From Chloroflexota bacterium (GTDB lineage Bacteria > Chloroflexota > Anaerolineae > Anaerolineales > UBA4823), in NCBI GenBank assembly GCA_029782365.1, contig JAKOUW010000211.1, positions 1 to 64,000 on the forward strand: DNA of 64,000 nucleotides, given 5' to 3'. This document shows, piece after piece, positions 28,847 through 37,700 of this stretch. Under the pieces are notes generated by a model. That model was not told where the DNA came from, did no database searches, and saw only the letters and a list, made by a program, of their open reading frames with translations. Made by a program: the position numbers and the translations under genes. Position 1 is the first letter of the stretch; every line of letters starts with the position of its first letter.

Positions 28847-29536
28847 TCAATGCGCCTCCAACAATTCCTCTGCATACACGCCGCGGTAATCGAGGGGCAG
28901 CAAAGCGGCAATGTGTTTCATCACCAGGTCCGCATTTTGCTGCAAAATTTGGCGACGTTCATCGCCGCGTCCGCCGGCAGGCGGTAGTTTGAACAATTTA
29001 CCAATATGCATCTCCAGAGGCGGACGCTGAAAGCTGAAGGCTCGTCTGGCGTAATCATCGGTTGTGCCAACGATGCCCGCTGGGATAATCGGTGCGCCTG
29101 ATTTCTCGGCCAGGTAAGCGACCCCCGGCTGCGCCCGGCGCATCCCCGGCGCATGGGTCCGACCGCCCTCCGGAGCGATCAGCAATGGTTTGCCAGCCTC
29201 AAGCACACTCAAAGCTTTTTCGAGTGTCTGGCGATCGAACTCACCGCGATGCACCGGGATAGCCCCGTACAAGCGGACCAGGATGTTTTGACCGGGCTTG
29301 CGCCAGATATCGACCGCGCCCATACTTTCTGGTAAGACAGGCCAATAGGAAAGGATAAAAGGGGCCTCATAGGTCGAGACATGGTTGATGGCGATGATAT
29401 ACGGCCCGCTGTGCGGCACGTTTTCTTCTCCGGTGATAGTTATCGGACTGAGAATTTTCATAAGCAGTCGAAAGCATCCGCGCAGCGGTGGGCGAATCAA
29501 CCGGTTGAACAAAGGTACCTGGTATGGTTTGGCCAT
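28847..29536 (-). CDS. PlsC-type acyltransferase homologue (copy 2) with His-x4-Glu motif
   Basis: This 229-residue LPLAT-family protein is paralogous to its downstream neighbour. Its catalytic motif reads NHVSTYEAP, with Glu where the usual His-x4-Asp has Asp. The second motif is APEGGRT. Both proteins would work on lysophospholipid or related acceptors at the membrane. ATG 29536 is preferred. TTG 29548 would overlap the cmk stop and lies only 1 nt after GGAG. Whether the Glu form is active cannot be decided from sequence; Glu is chemically similar and could still support the His. Confidence 0.78.
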   Translation of the reverse strand: MAKPYQVPLFNRLIRPPLRGCFRLLMKILSPITITGEENVPHSGPYIIAINHVSTYEAPFILSYWPVLPESMGAVDIWRKPGQNILVRLYGAIPVHRGEFDRQTLEKALSVLEAGKPLLIAPEGGRTHAPGMRRAQPGVAYLAEKSGAPIIPAGIVGTTDDYARRAFSFQRPPLEMHIGKLFKLPPAGGRGDERRQILQQNADLVMKHIAALLPLDYRGVYAEELLEAH

Positions 29537-29544
29537 GTTGTTCT

Positions 29545-30297
29545 TCAAACTCCTTCAAATACCCAGACCAGGGCTTCTGCTAGCACCTGGTCAATTGATT
29601 TTCCATCGGATACTAAAACGCGGGCATCTTTGGCTGGACGCAGGGGTGAGACAGCCCGGTTAGAGTCGATTTCATCGCGTTTCAACACAGCAGCCAACAA
29701 TTCCTCATAATTTGCCTGTTGGCCACGCTCGACCAATTCCTTATACCTGCGGTGGGCGCGTTCCTCAGGGGAGGCGTCCAGGTAAATCTTCAGCTCAGCC
29801 TCCGGTAAGATCACTGTACCGATGTCGCGGCCCACCATTACAATCCTGCCCCTCAGCCCCACTTTCCTTTGGGCCTCACCCAAGGCTTTTCGTACACCCG
29901 GATAAGCTGCTACCACAGAGACATTGGCTTCAACTTCTTTTGTGCGGATATCCCAGGTGACGTCCTGGTGGTTGACCAGAATATCATTGATGCGCTCGTC
30001 CGGCTTGGAAGCCGGGCGCACATCGATCTGGGTCTGCTCGGCCAAGGTGCATACAGTTGGCTCATCATCGACATCCACGTGACTATTCAGAGCCGCCCAG
30101 GTAATCGCCCGGTACATCACCCCTGTATCGAAGAAAAGGTAGCCAAGCTGGCGCGCTAACAATAGAGCCAGGGTCGTCTTGCCAGAAGCCGCCGGTCCGT
30201 CGATAGCGATGGTGCTGGGAAAACGGCGGCCTGGAGGGAGAGATCCTGCCGCTGGTTTTGACACCGGTGTGAACCTGTCGGGAAATTGAGCAGGCAT
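29545..30297 (-). CDS. cmk: cytidylate kinase
   Basis: CMP/dCMP kinase makes CDP for nucleic acids and CDP-lipid synthesis. The P-loop IAIDGPAASGKTT is at about residues 30-42. MVGRDIGTVI, where homologues have GRDIGT, and the lid arginines around YLDASPEERAHRRYKEL follow. At 250 residues it is slightly longer than E. coli Cmk (227) because of a 25-residue polar N-terminal extension. It lies 18 nt after a glycosyltransferase-like gene, and the downstream plsC-like gene follows closely, so all are probably cotranscribed. Confidence 0.94.
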   Translation of the reverse strand: MPAQFPDRFTPVSKPAAGSLPPGRRFPSTIAIDGPAASGKTTLALLLARQLGYLFFDTGVMYRAITWAALNSHVDVDDEPTVCTLAEQTQIDVRPASKPDERINDILVNHQDVTWDIRTKEVEANVSVVAAYPGVRKALGEAQRKVGLRGRIVMVGRDIGTVILPEAELKIYLDASPEERAHRRYKELVERGQQANYEELLAAVLKRDEIDSNRAVSPLRPAKDARVLVSDGKSIDQVLAEALVWVFEGV

Positions 30298-30315
30298 GGA
30301 TAAACCGTCCTGTCC

Positions 30316-32115
30316 TCAAGGAGTGGCTGCGGGTTGTTGGATGGCGCCGCCAGGAAAAACGTCGCCGCGCACCCATAGGATGATCTTCTGGGATATGGCC
30401 GGAGCGCTGCGAGTGTACATCCACCGCAGAGGATCTGGAGGTAACACGCCGCTCCAACCTGCCGTTACCACCCAGTCGAAATCCTGGCCGCGATAACTGG
30501 CCAGCAGAGCTGGATTATTATCTTGCTCGGAGGTCACAATCATAGCGGGAAGCTGGTTCTGGCTGAGCGTGGATTGGCTGCTAGTGTTCGGAAATTCCCG
30601 CAGCGCCCAACGCAGAGCAGGGGAGGGTGTCGTCGTAACAATGTCCAGCATTAACGCATGGCCGGTTTTCATCGATGATAACTGTTTGATCGATTGAGAA
30701 AGCAGATCCACTTGGCCGGCTGCCGTTCCTTCCGACCACAATTCAGCAGGCGAATTGGCATGGCGGATGGCCATTCCCCAAGTTGAGGATAACATCCAGA
30801 CTGTCATGACGACAGCGCTGCTGTACACCAGGCTGAAGCGCATGATGTGAATATTCCAACCTGCCCCAATCAGGAAAAGCACAATACAGGCCATGATCAC
30901 GATGCCAACCATCAACAGTGCCCACTGCAGAGTGGTAACATTCAGATTGATCAGGTAGAGCTGGTAATACAACCCCAAAACCAGAAAAAAACCAACCAGA
31001 GCGGTGGTGATCGGCGCAATTACCCGAAAGCGTTTGTGTTCTTCCGTCAACAGGTGATGGCCCAGCTCATAGGCCGCCAGGCTCCATAACGGAATCATGG
31101 CCCAAGCCAGCTCATTCATCTGGCGGCTGGGTGCAAGCTGAGTGACGAAGAATACTGCCCCGGCCAGGGTGAGCAGTTTCATCAAGTTAGCCTGGCTTTT
31201 ACCCGCCTCTGCGGGCTCTTCGGTTGGGTAAAACCAAACCCTGGCTGCCCCGAACAAGCCGAAAACCAGGGCAGCCGGTTGGTATACCACCAGCGCCGCC
31301 GGCAAGCGCAGTAGTTCAACCCCCGATGGGGCGACCAGCCCTTGCAGGAATTCCTGCAAGCTGAGAGCAAAGCCAGCCAGCCCCTGAGGGGCACGCAGCA
31401 TGCTGGTGCCCACCAGGAAAAACACAGCACCAAAAGCTATCCAATCGCTGGCATTGGAGGAATAAACTGGCGTATCCGATACCTGGCCGCCGCCAGCGAA
31501 ACGCCAGGCCAGCAGGATCAATCCGAAAGTAAGCAGCCCGAAAAAGAAAGATGGGCCGGAAAGCAGCGCCAGCGCGCCGAAAATGGCCGCCCAGCGCAGG
31601 CGTTTTCCACCCAATTGACGTCCGGTATAAACCAGCGCCAGGCATACATAAGAAAAGCTGATTGCCATGATGGCGCTGCCTGCGCGGCGTGAAAGCGCCA
31701 CCAGGGCGGGGTCAACTGCCAGGGCGAAAGCCAATATGATAACCGCCAAGCGGTACGGCCTGGTGCGGGGTAGAAGAGGCCGCACGAGGATAGGGAGACT
31801 GACCAGCAGGCTTCCTGCCAGTGCAGGCAGGAGGCGCGCCAGGCCGTTGGCATCTTTGAACAAGAAGAAGAATAGGGAGGTGATCAGCACATAACCCGGC
31901 TGACCGCCGATCTGCAGAGGATTTGCCTGGTGGGCGAGCTGCAGGGCCTGCAGCGCCCAACTCGCTTCAAGGTCATTTAATGGGGGCAGGCCGAGGCGGA
32001 ATAGGCGGAGAAACAGGCCGATCAACAGCGCTGCTGCCAGCAGCAGATTTTCGAAGGAGAAATTTCGAGGAAATGATTCAGGCTGGGTGGGTTGGTCATT
32101 CATAAGAAAACTCAC
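30316..32115 (-). CDS. polytopic glycosyltransferase-like protein (ArnT/PMT or Agl23-like)
   Basis: The 599-residue membrane protein has about 12 hydrophobic helices. Its first extracytoplasmic loop, PPLNDLEASWALQALQL, carries Asp-Leu-Glu at the site where GT39/ArnT enzymes have acidic catalytic residues. A short C-terminal soluble tail (about 450-599) is typical of flippase-associated Agl23-type proteins. Such enzymes move sugars from polyprenyl-phosphate carriers to acceptors outside the membrane. GTG 32115 or ATG 32103 could be the start; GTGAG lies 7 nt before the latter. It ends the four-gene block of large membrane proteins. Confidence 0.65.
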   Translation of the reverse strand: MSFLMNDQPTQPESFPRNFSFENLLLAAALLIGLFLRLFRLGLPPLNDLEASWALQALQLAHQANPLQIGGQPGYVLITSLFFFLFKDANGLARLLPALAGSLLVSLPILVRPLLPRTRPYRLAVIILAFALAVDPALVALSRRAGSAIMAISFSYVCLALVYTGRQLGGKRLRWAAIFGALALLSGPSFFFGLLTFGLILLAWRFAGGGQVSDTPVYSSNASDWIAFGAVFFLVGTSMLRAPQGLAGFALSLQEFLQGLVAPSGVELLRLPAALVVYQPAALVFGLFGAARVWFYPTEEPAEAGKSQANLMKLLTLAGAVFFVTQLAPSRQMNELAWAMIPLWSLAAYELGHHLLTEEHKRFRVIAPITTALVGFFLVLGLYYQLYLINLNVTTLQWALLMVGIVIMACIVLFLIGAGWNIHIMRFSLVYSSAVVMTVWMLSSTWGMAIRHANSPAELWSEGTAAGQVDLLSQSIKQLSSMKTGHALMLDIVTTTPSPALRWALREFPNTSSQSTLSQNQLPAMIVTSEQDNNPALLASYRGQDFDWVVTAGWSGVLPPDPLRWMYTRSAPAISQKIILWVRGDVFPGGAIQQPAATP

Positions 32116-32125
32116 TAATTTGAAT

Positions 32126-34750
32126 TCAAGGGACGCTGTAAATCGTGATCGAACCCTGGTTGAACACCGGCTTCAGTACAGCGTTGAATTTGCGCAGGGC
32201 GCTGTTGAGCGCACAGCTACCAGTCTGGCAGGCTTTGGCGATGTAGTCTCGTTCGGTTTGTCCAAGCACGACATACGTTACATTCCACTTGTGGAGCAGT
32301 TCGAGGGCGCGGCTGGCATTGCTGGTTGTGTAAATCGTTTGAATATCAGGTTCGCGTTTATCTTGCTCGGTATAGGTCCCGCGCCATTGGCCTTCGTGGT
32401 ATGCCCAGCCCAACACGGTTGGTAAGCCGCTGAATGCGCTGATGCGGCCCTCATAATTATAAGATTTGCCCGGCGCTTCCAGGATGACCGGGATGGGATT
32501 TTGCCCGGCTGCGTTGTCTTTCAGCCACTGGATGGCTGCCCAATCGTCCTGGTTGGAGTGCGCCAGGGCGCTTTCACCGTTGATATCGGGTGTATAACGG
32601 AAGCCAGCCACGCGGCTGTTGGCAGCCAACACAGTGTATACCAATCCGAGCATTACCATCACCAGCGCGCCAACCCGGGCAATATTTCGAAAAATTCTGG
32701 TGAGCGAGTGCAAGCTGGTAGAGAAAAAGCGCTGCTCAGAGATCCACCAGACTCCGTAAACGGTTGCTGTGGCAAATAATATCCAGGCCTGGTAATAGAA
32801 TTTAAAGATGGTATTCATGCGCAAACCAAAGCTGTCGCGCAAGTAGAAAAATTCGGTGAACCAGGTCAGCGCCAGCGCAGTAACCACCAGCACAAAGACA
32901 AATATATCTTGCGGTAGAACTGGTAGCCCGGAGCGTGTGCTCACCGAGCTGCCTGCCTCTGGCTCTGCCGGCAGAATCTTCGGCAGTTGGCTGAACAGCG
33001 CCCCCAGCGAGAGGGCAATTAAGCCTGCCAGCAATAAGAACATCCAGGGCTGTGTGATACGGTCAAGGATCATGGTGGCTGCCACAGATCCCCACGGAGC
33101 GCCGCCCAGCATATCTTGGACGGATTTGAGCAGAGGGCTGCTGCCGCCGAAGATCCCGCTCAATACAAGTGCCAGGGCAGCCACCAGGATCAGAGCGACA
33201 CCCACGCCAGCAATGCGCAGCCACCAGGCGGCAATGGCGCGCCACCTCACGCGGTGTATAAGAACGTAAAGCAGCAAAAAAGCGCTCAATATAAAGATGA
33301 ATGGCCCGAACATCACAAGGTATTGGACCAGCCGGGTGGGAGGAAAGATGTACGGGAGAATACCGCCGGCCTGTGAGCTGAAACTGGCGTAGAAGAAGAT
33401 ATACATCAAGATAGATGTGAACAGCCAGCCAACTGCCAGCACAACTGGTTTTATCAGGTCGTTGAGCTGAACTTCCGCCTTACCGGCGAGCTGGCCTGCC
33501 GTATACACCAGGATCGTTAGGCCAAGATAAATCGGGAAATCCCAGGTGTTGTTGAAAGCCAACCCGCCCAGGAGCAGTGCTCCGCTGAAAAACAGCAGCC
33601 AGTCGTTGTCCAGGCAAAAGGCTGCCGGATTCCACCAGGCAGGAGAGGCTGAGCCTGTTTCTGATTGGTTTGCTCTGGTCCGCAAGCGGTTTTCCAACAG
33701 ATTTAAAGCAAATGCCACTGCTAGCAGCACAAACGGCAGGCCCAATACATGAGGATGGTTATCGCCTAGTAAGAAGCTAAAAAACGGAAACTCGGTAATC
33801 GGCGAGACGAATTGGCGCTGTCCGAGCAAGTTGTAATCTTGTAAGACACGCGAGCCGCGCCACCACCACCAACCCAGGTTTTCATCTGGAAGCCAGGTGT
33901 GGGTTACCGTAGCCTTAGCCAGGTCTGGGATATCCAGCCAGGCGAGCATCTCGCTGGACAGCAGGCCGCGCGACTGCAAGACTTCGAACACACCTTCCAG
34001 ATTGGAAAGCAGGGTTGTGAAGAGCATCCCAAGCAAGCCAAACAGCAGGGCGCGACCAGGGACGACCGCGCCTTGGCCACTTCCGCCTTGCAAACGGCGC
34101 ATTGCCAGGGTAATTAAATTGTAAGCCACGCCAAAGGCGCCCAGGGCAGTCAGAGAAAACAACATGGCATCGCTTAAGTCAAAACCAACACCTGCCGGCA
34201 CCGCGGAGAGGCGGGTGAGCATTGCCATCAAGACATAGCCAAAGTAATAGTAGGAGATTGAAAATCCCGATAACCAGGGATCCAGCGGCGGGAAGGTCTG
34301 GCTGTTGAGGATCCCATTCATGAAGGCAATCTCCATGAATTTTTCCCCACCCGCGTTCATGATCTTTCCTGGGGCGTAAGCGCGCAAGCCAGCCCATACA
34401 ACCAGGGCGATGAAGAACAGCGCCTCGGCTGTGATGATCAGGCGTCGGTGGTCCTTCAAGTATGCGGCAAAGGATAGCTCTGGATCGTTTTTTCCAGGAT
34501 CGAATTTCCATAAAATGACCGCAGAAATCGCTGCAACCAATCCGAAGGCTGCCAGAATACCGCCGACATCGTTATATAAAAGGTTCGTTGACGCGCCCAA
34601 CCACAGGAAATAACCTGCCAATAACAAGCCAAAAGATTTCGACAGCGTGTATCCCTGGTCAGGCAGCCAGCGGAAGACGCGGCGGCTTAATGGCAGTGCA
34701 AGCCAACCTATGATCTCAAGAATCAACCACCAGCGTAAGACAAACTGCAT
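32126..34750 (-). CDS. DUF2298 (Chlor_Arch_YYY) membrane protein
   Basis: This 874-residue protein has about 17 hydrophobic helices and the defining Tyr run in FSISYYYFGYV (about residue 168). It also carries upstream PPLDPWLSGF and the later NTWDFPIYLGL motif shared by this family. The domain is described chiefly from Chloroflexota and archaea and its reaction is not established; the fold suggests a polyprenyl-linked glycosyltransferase. Its last 200 residues are paralogous to those of the upstream 1855-residue protein (GLPTVLGWAYHE against GLPGVVGWEWHQ). Start ATG 34750 lies 2 nt after the upstream stop codon, hence coupled translation. Confidence 0.8.
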   Translation of the reverse strand: MQFVLRWWLILEIIGWLALPLSRRVFRWLPDQGYTLSKSFGLLLAGYFLWLGASTNLLYNDVGGILAAFGLVAAISAVILWKFDPGKNDPELSFAAYLKDHRRLIITAEALFFIALVVWAGLRAYAPGKIMNAGGEKFMEIAFMNGILNSQTFPPLDPWLSGFSISYYYFGYVLMAMLTRLSAVPAGVGFDLSDAMLFSLTALGAFGVAYNLITLAMRRLQGGSGQGAVVPGRALLFGLLGMLFTTLLSNLEGVFEVLQSRGLLSSEMLAWLDIPDLAKATVTHTWLPDENLGWWWWRGSRVLQDYNLLGQRQFVSPITEFPFFSFLLGDNHPHVLGLPFVLLAVAFALNLLENRLRTRANQSETGSASPAWWNPAAFCLDNDWLLFFSGALLLGGLAFNNTWDFPIYLGLTILVYTAGQLAGKAEVQLNDLIKPVVLAVGWLFTSILMYIFFYASFSSQAGGILPYIFPPTRLVQYLVMFGPFIFILSAFLLLYVLIHRVRWRAIAAWWLRIAGVGVALILVAALALVLSGIFGGSSPLLKSVQDMLGGAPWGSVAATMILDRITQPWMFLLLAGLIALSLGALFSQLPKILPAEPEAGSSVSTRSGLPVLPQDIFVFVLVVTALALTWFTEFFYLRDSFGLRMNTIFKFYYQAWILFATATVYGVWWISEQRFFSTSLHSLTRIFRNIARVGALVMVMLGLVYTVLAANSRVAGFRYTPDINGESALAHSNQDDWAAIQWLKDNAAGQNPIPVILEAPGKSYNYEGRISAFSGLPTVLGWAYHEGQWRGTYTEQDKREPDIQTIYTTSNASRALELLHKWNVTYVVLGQTERDYIAKACQTGSCALNSALRKFNAVLKPVFNQGSITIYSVP

Positions 34751-34752
34751 GT

Positions 34753-37700
34753 TTATTTCATCACCTCATAAATCGTGGTACCACGATCATGATAAACCTG
34801 GCGCCAAAGCTGGCCATCGAGCTGGGGAAATTTATCCATACCAGAGCCAGGATAGGTCACTTTTTCCAATTGGCCGACAACGATATATTTTACCTGGTAA
34901 CGCTGTAAAAAGGCGCTTGCCACACTGGCCTCGCCGGTGCGATAAAACAGGTCGATATCCCTCAGACGCTGGCTTACCCAATCCCCGGGAGTCAGTGCGC
35001 GCTGCTGCTGCTGATGCCATTCCCAACCCACCACCCCAGGCAGGCCGGTGTAGATGGAGAAGCGTGAATACCAGCGGTACAGCCGTCCTGAGTTGGCCTC
35101 CACAATCACTGGGGAGCCCTGGATATTTTGCTGCATCCAGCGGATAGCAGCATAATCCTGACTGAGATCCATGTTGAGGCTGTTTGTGCGCTGATCATCT
35201 TCTTCAAGGTATGTGGCGTACTGCATATAGGCCATGCCATCCAGAGTCAGGGGCACATTCGCCACGAAACGATCTTTGATCTTAGCAGTGCCTCCGAGGA
35301 TCGGGAATAACGATGCGGCCCCTACCAACACAAAGAAGGCGATCTGCCAGGTCAGCGACCAGCGCAGTCGCCAACTTTCCTGGGCTTCAAAAAGCCACAG
35401 CACGGCCGCTCCACAGCATACAGCCAGGATCGTCCAGGCTTGTAAGTACAGCTTGAAAACCGTATTCTGCCGGCCGATATCGCCGCTCAACACGACCATT
35501 TCAACCACCAGGGTGATTGTCAAGGCTGTGCCGATTAGGAATAGCACCAGGCGCTTGGCATCGGGCTGGTCTGCGCGCAGCAACAGCAATGCCGCCCATG
35601 CGCCCAACGGAATCACGACCAAGGCTACTCCAACCCCTCTGCCAAACAGACTGAACGGCCCGACAGGCTGGTTTTCTATTCCTGGCACTTTGATTGCCAA
35701 GAGGATGGTGAACACAACCAGAATAATGGAAAGGCCGATGACCGCTTCCCAATTGATTTTGCGCAAATGCGAGGCGGGTGTCTTGGCCATCCAATCAATG
35801 GTTTCCCAAACCAACCAGCAGAAGATAATGAACAAGAATAACCCCCAATGGGTGAAATACGAGCTCAGAGGCGTGACCGGGAAAGTCCAGGGCTGGACTT
35901 TGGTGTATGCCTGTCCGTACCATTGGGCAAATGGCTGGTACAGAGTCAACGAAAACACGGTCAGGCCCAACGCGGCGCCGCCTGCCAACAGCAAGCGGAG
36001 GCTGAATACGGGTAGGCCTTTGATCTTGTTCAAGAATGGATTGACCGCCAGTGTTTCAGCGTCCAGGGGTACATAACGCCAAATAGTGTACGCCAGGACT
36101 ACCACGCCGATCAGTAAATAGGTGGGAAAATCCCAGGTATTGGTTGGCCGCAAGGCGCCGATTACCAGGCCGCCCACAAACAACGGACCCACCATCACCA
36201 GCGGGTTTTTCCAACGCGCTTTTCCCAATAAAATTCCAACTGTCCAGGCCAACCCTGCCAATGCCACTGGCAATGCAAACATGTGCGCATGCGGGTCGGC
36301 ATACAAAAACGTGAAAGCAGGGAATTCTGTGATGGCATAATCGCCGTTGGGCATAACTCGACTGGGGTTCCAGTACCAATCACCGATGCCATACGGCAAG
36401 GATTGGCCCGCCAACACTTTGCCCATCCCTTGCAAGGCTGCGGACCAGCGGGTCAAGAGGCTGGCGCCTTCACCTGCCAGCGTCGGGTCCACCAGAATCT
36501 GGTAACCGCGGAAAATCATACGCAGGGTGCCCATATTGCCGAGAAATACCATCAACAACGCCGCCGCCAGGCCCGCTGTCCATGGGCTCAAGATCAGCGG
36601 GCCTGGCCTGGCCTCGCCATTCTCAGATTCTTTGGGCTTGTGTAAACTGGCAGTAACGTTGTATGCGATTGAGAATGCACCGATGGCAGTCAGTGCAAAA
36701 AAGGTGGGCAGGATCAGGTTGTAAGCTATCGAAGGGACAATGCCCAGCCATTTGACCAACACGCCGCTGAGCACAAACCCATAATAGTAATAATTCAGGT
36801 AACCGCCGGCAAACCAGGGATCATAAGGCGGAAATGTCGTGCTTTTGAGAACGGCGTTGAAATACGAGAAGTCCATCGGTTTCTCGCCGCCCTTCCAGGG
36901 ATGCCACAAGTCTGGGTTGCCGAGGCGCACCAGCAAAAAAAGCAGGAAGAAGACCAGGAAGATAATTTCTATTTTCAAGAAATAGCCCCACCGTGTCCGC
37001 CATTCATCCGCCAGCTCAACGCGCTGAGTGAACGCCAGCCCAACCCCGAGCAGGAGTATTGCCGCCAACGCCAGGCTGATCGTCAAGCGATCGAAGGCCA
37101 CGCCAAGCGAGCCCACGAACCACACCAGCCAGGCTAACAAGAGCAGCGCAATGATGCGAGCAATCGGGTATCCTTTATCCGGCAAACCTGGCAGCACAAG
37201 ACGCACCAGCGGGTAGGTGAAAATGCCAAGCAGAAACACCGCCAAATACCAGAGAATGACACCCAAAGCCTGGAAGCGATTTTGCAGTGCATCCAGGTTG
37301 AACAGCTCTGACCAGGTGCCGCCTACTTCCTGGGTCGTCAGGCGATCGGCAGGCAGCTTCAGATCGGCCGGGTAGGAACCGGCTTTTTTCGGCGTCAGGT
37401 GAATCACCTGTGTCAGGTCGATGGCATCTAGAAATGCGTGCATTTTCTTGTTATCGTAAGCCGAAGTTTTCTGGAAAATTAACACCTTGGGGTGGTCGTA
37501 GACAGTAAAAGCCTCTTCGGCGAACTGGTCGTTGGTCGAGAAGAGACCAAGCTGGGGGTCGGATTGGAAGATTTTAACAAGCTGGAAGCCCATCTGGCCG
37601 TCAAACATGCCCGGTTTGGCGACGCTGTAACACCACTCGATCGTTTTACCCGCCGGACAACCGAGCAGAGCGCGGTAATAGGCGGTGCTCATGGGAAAAC

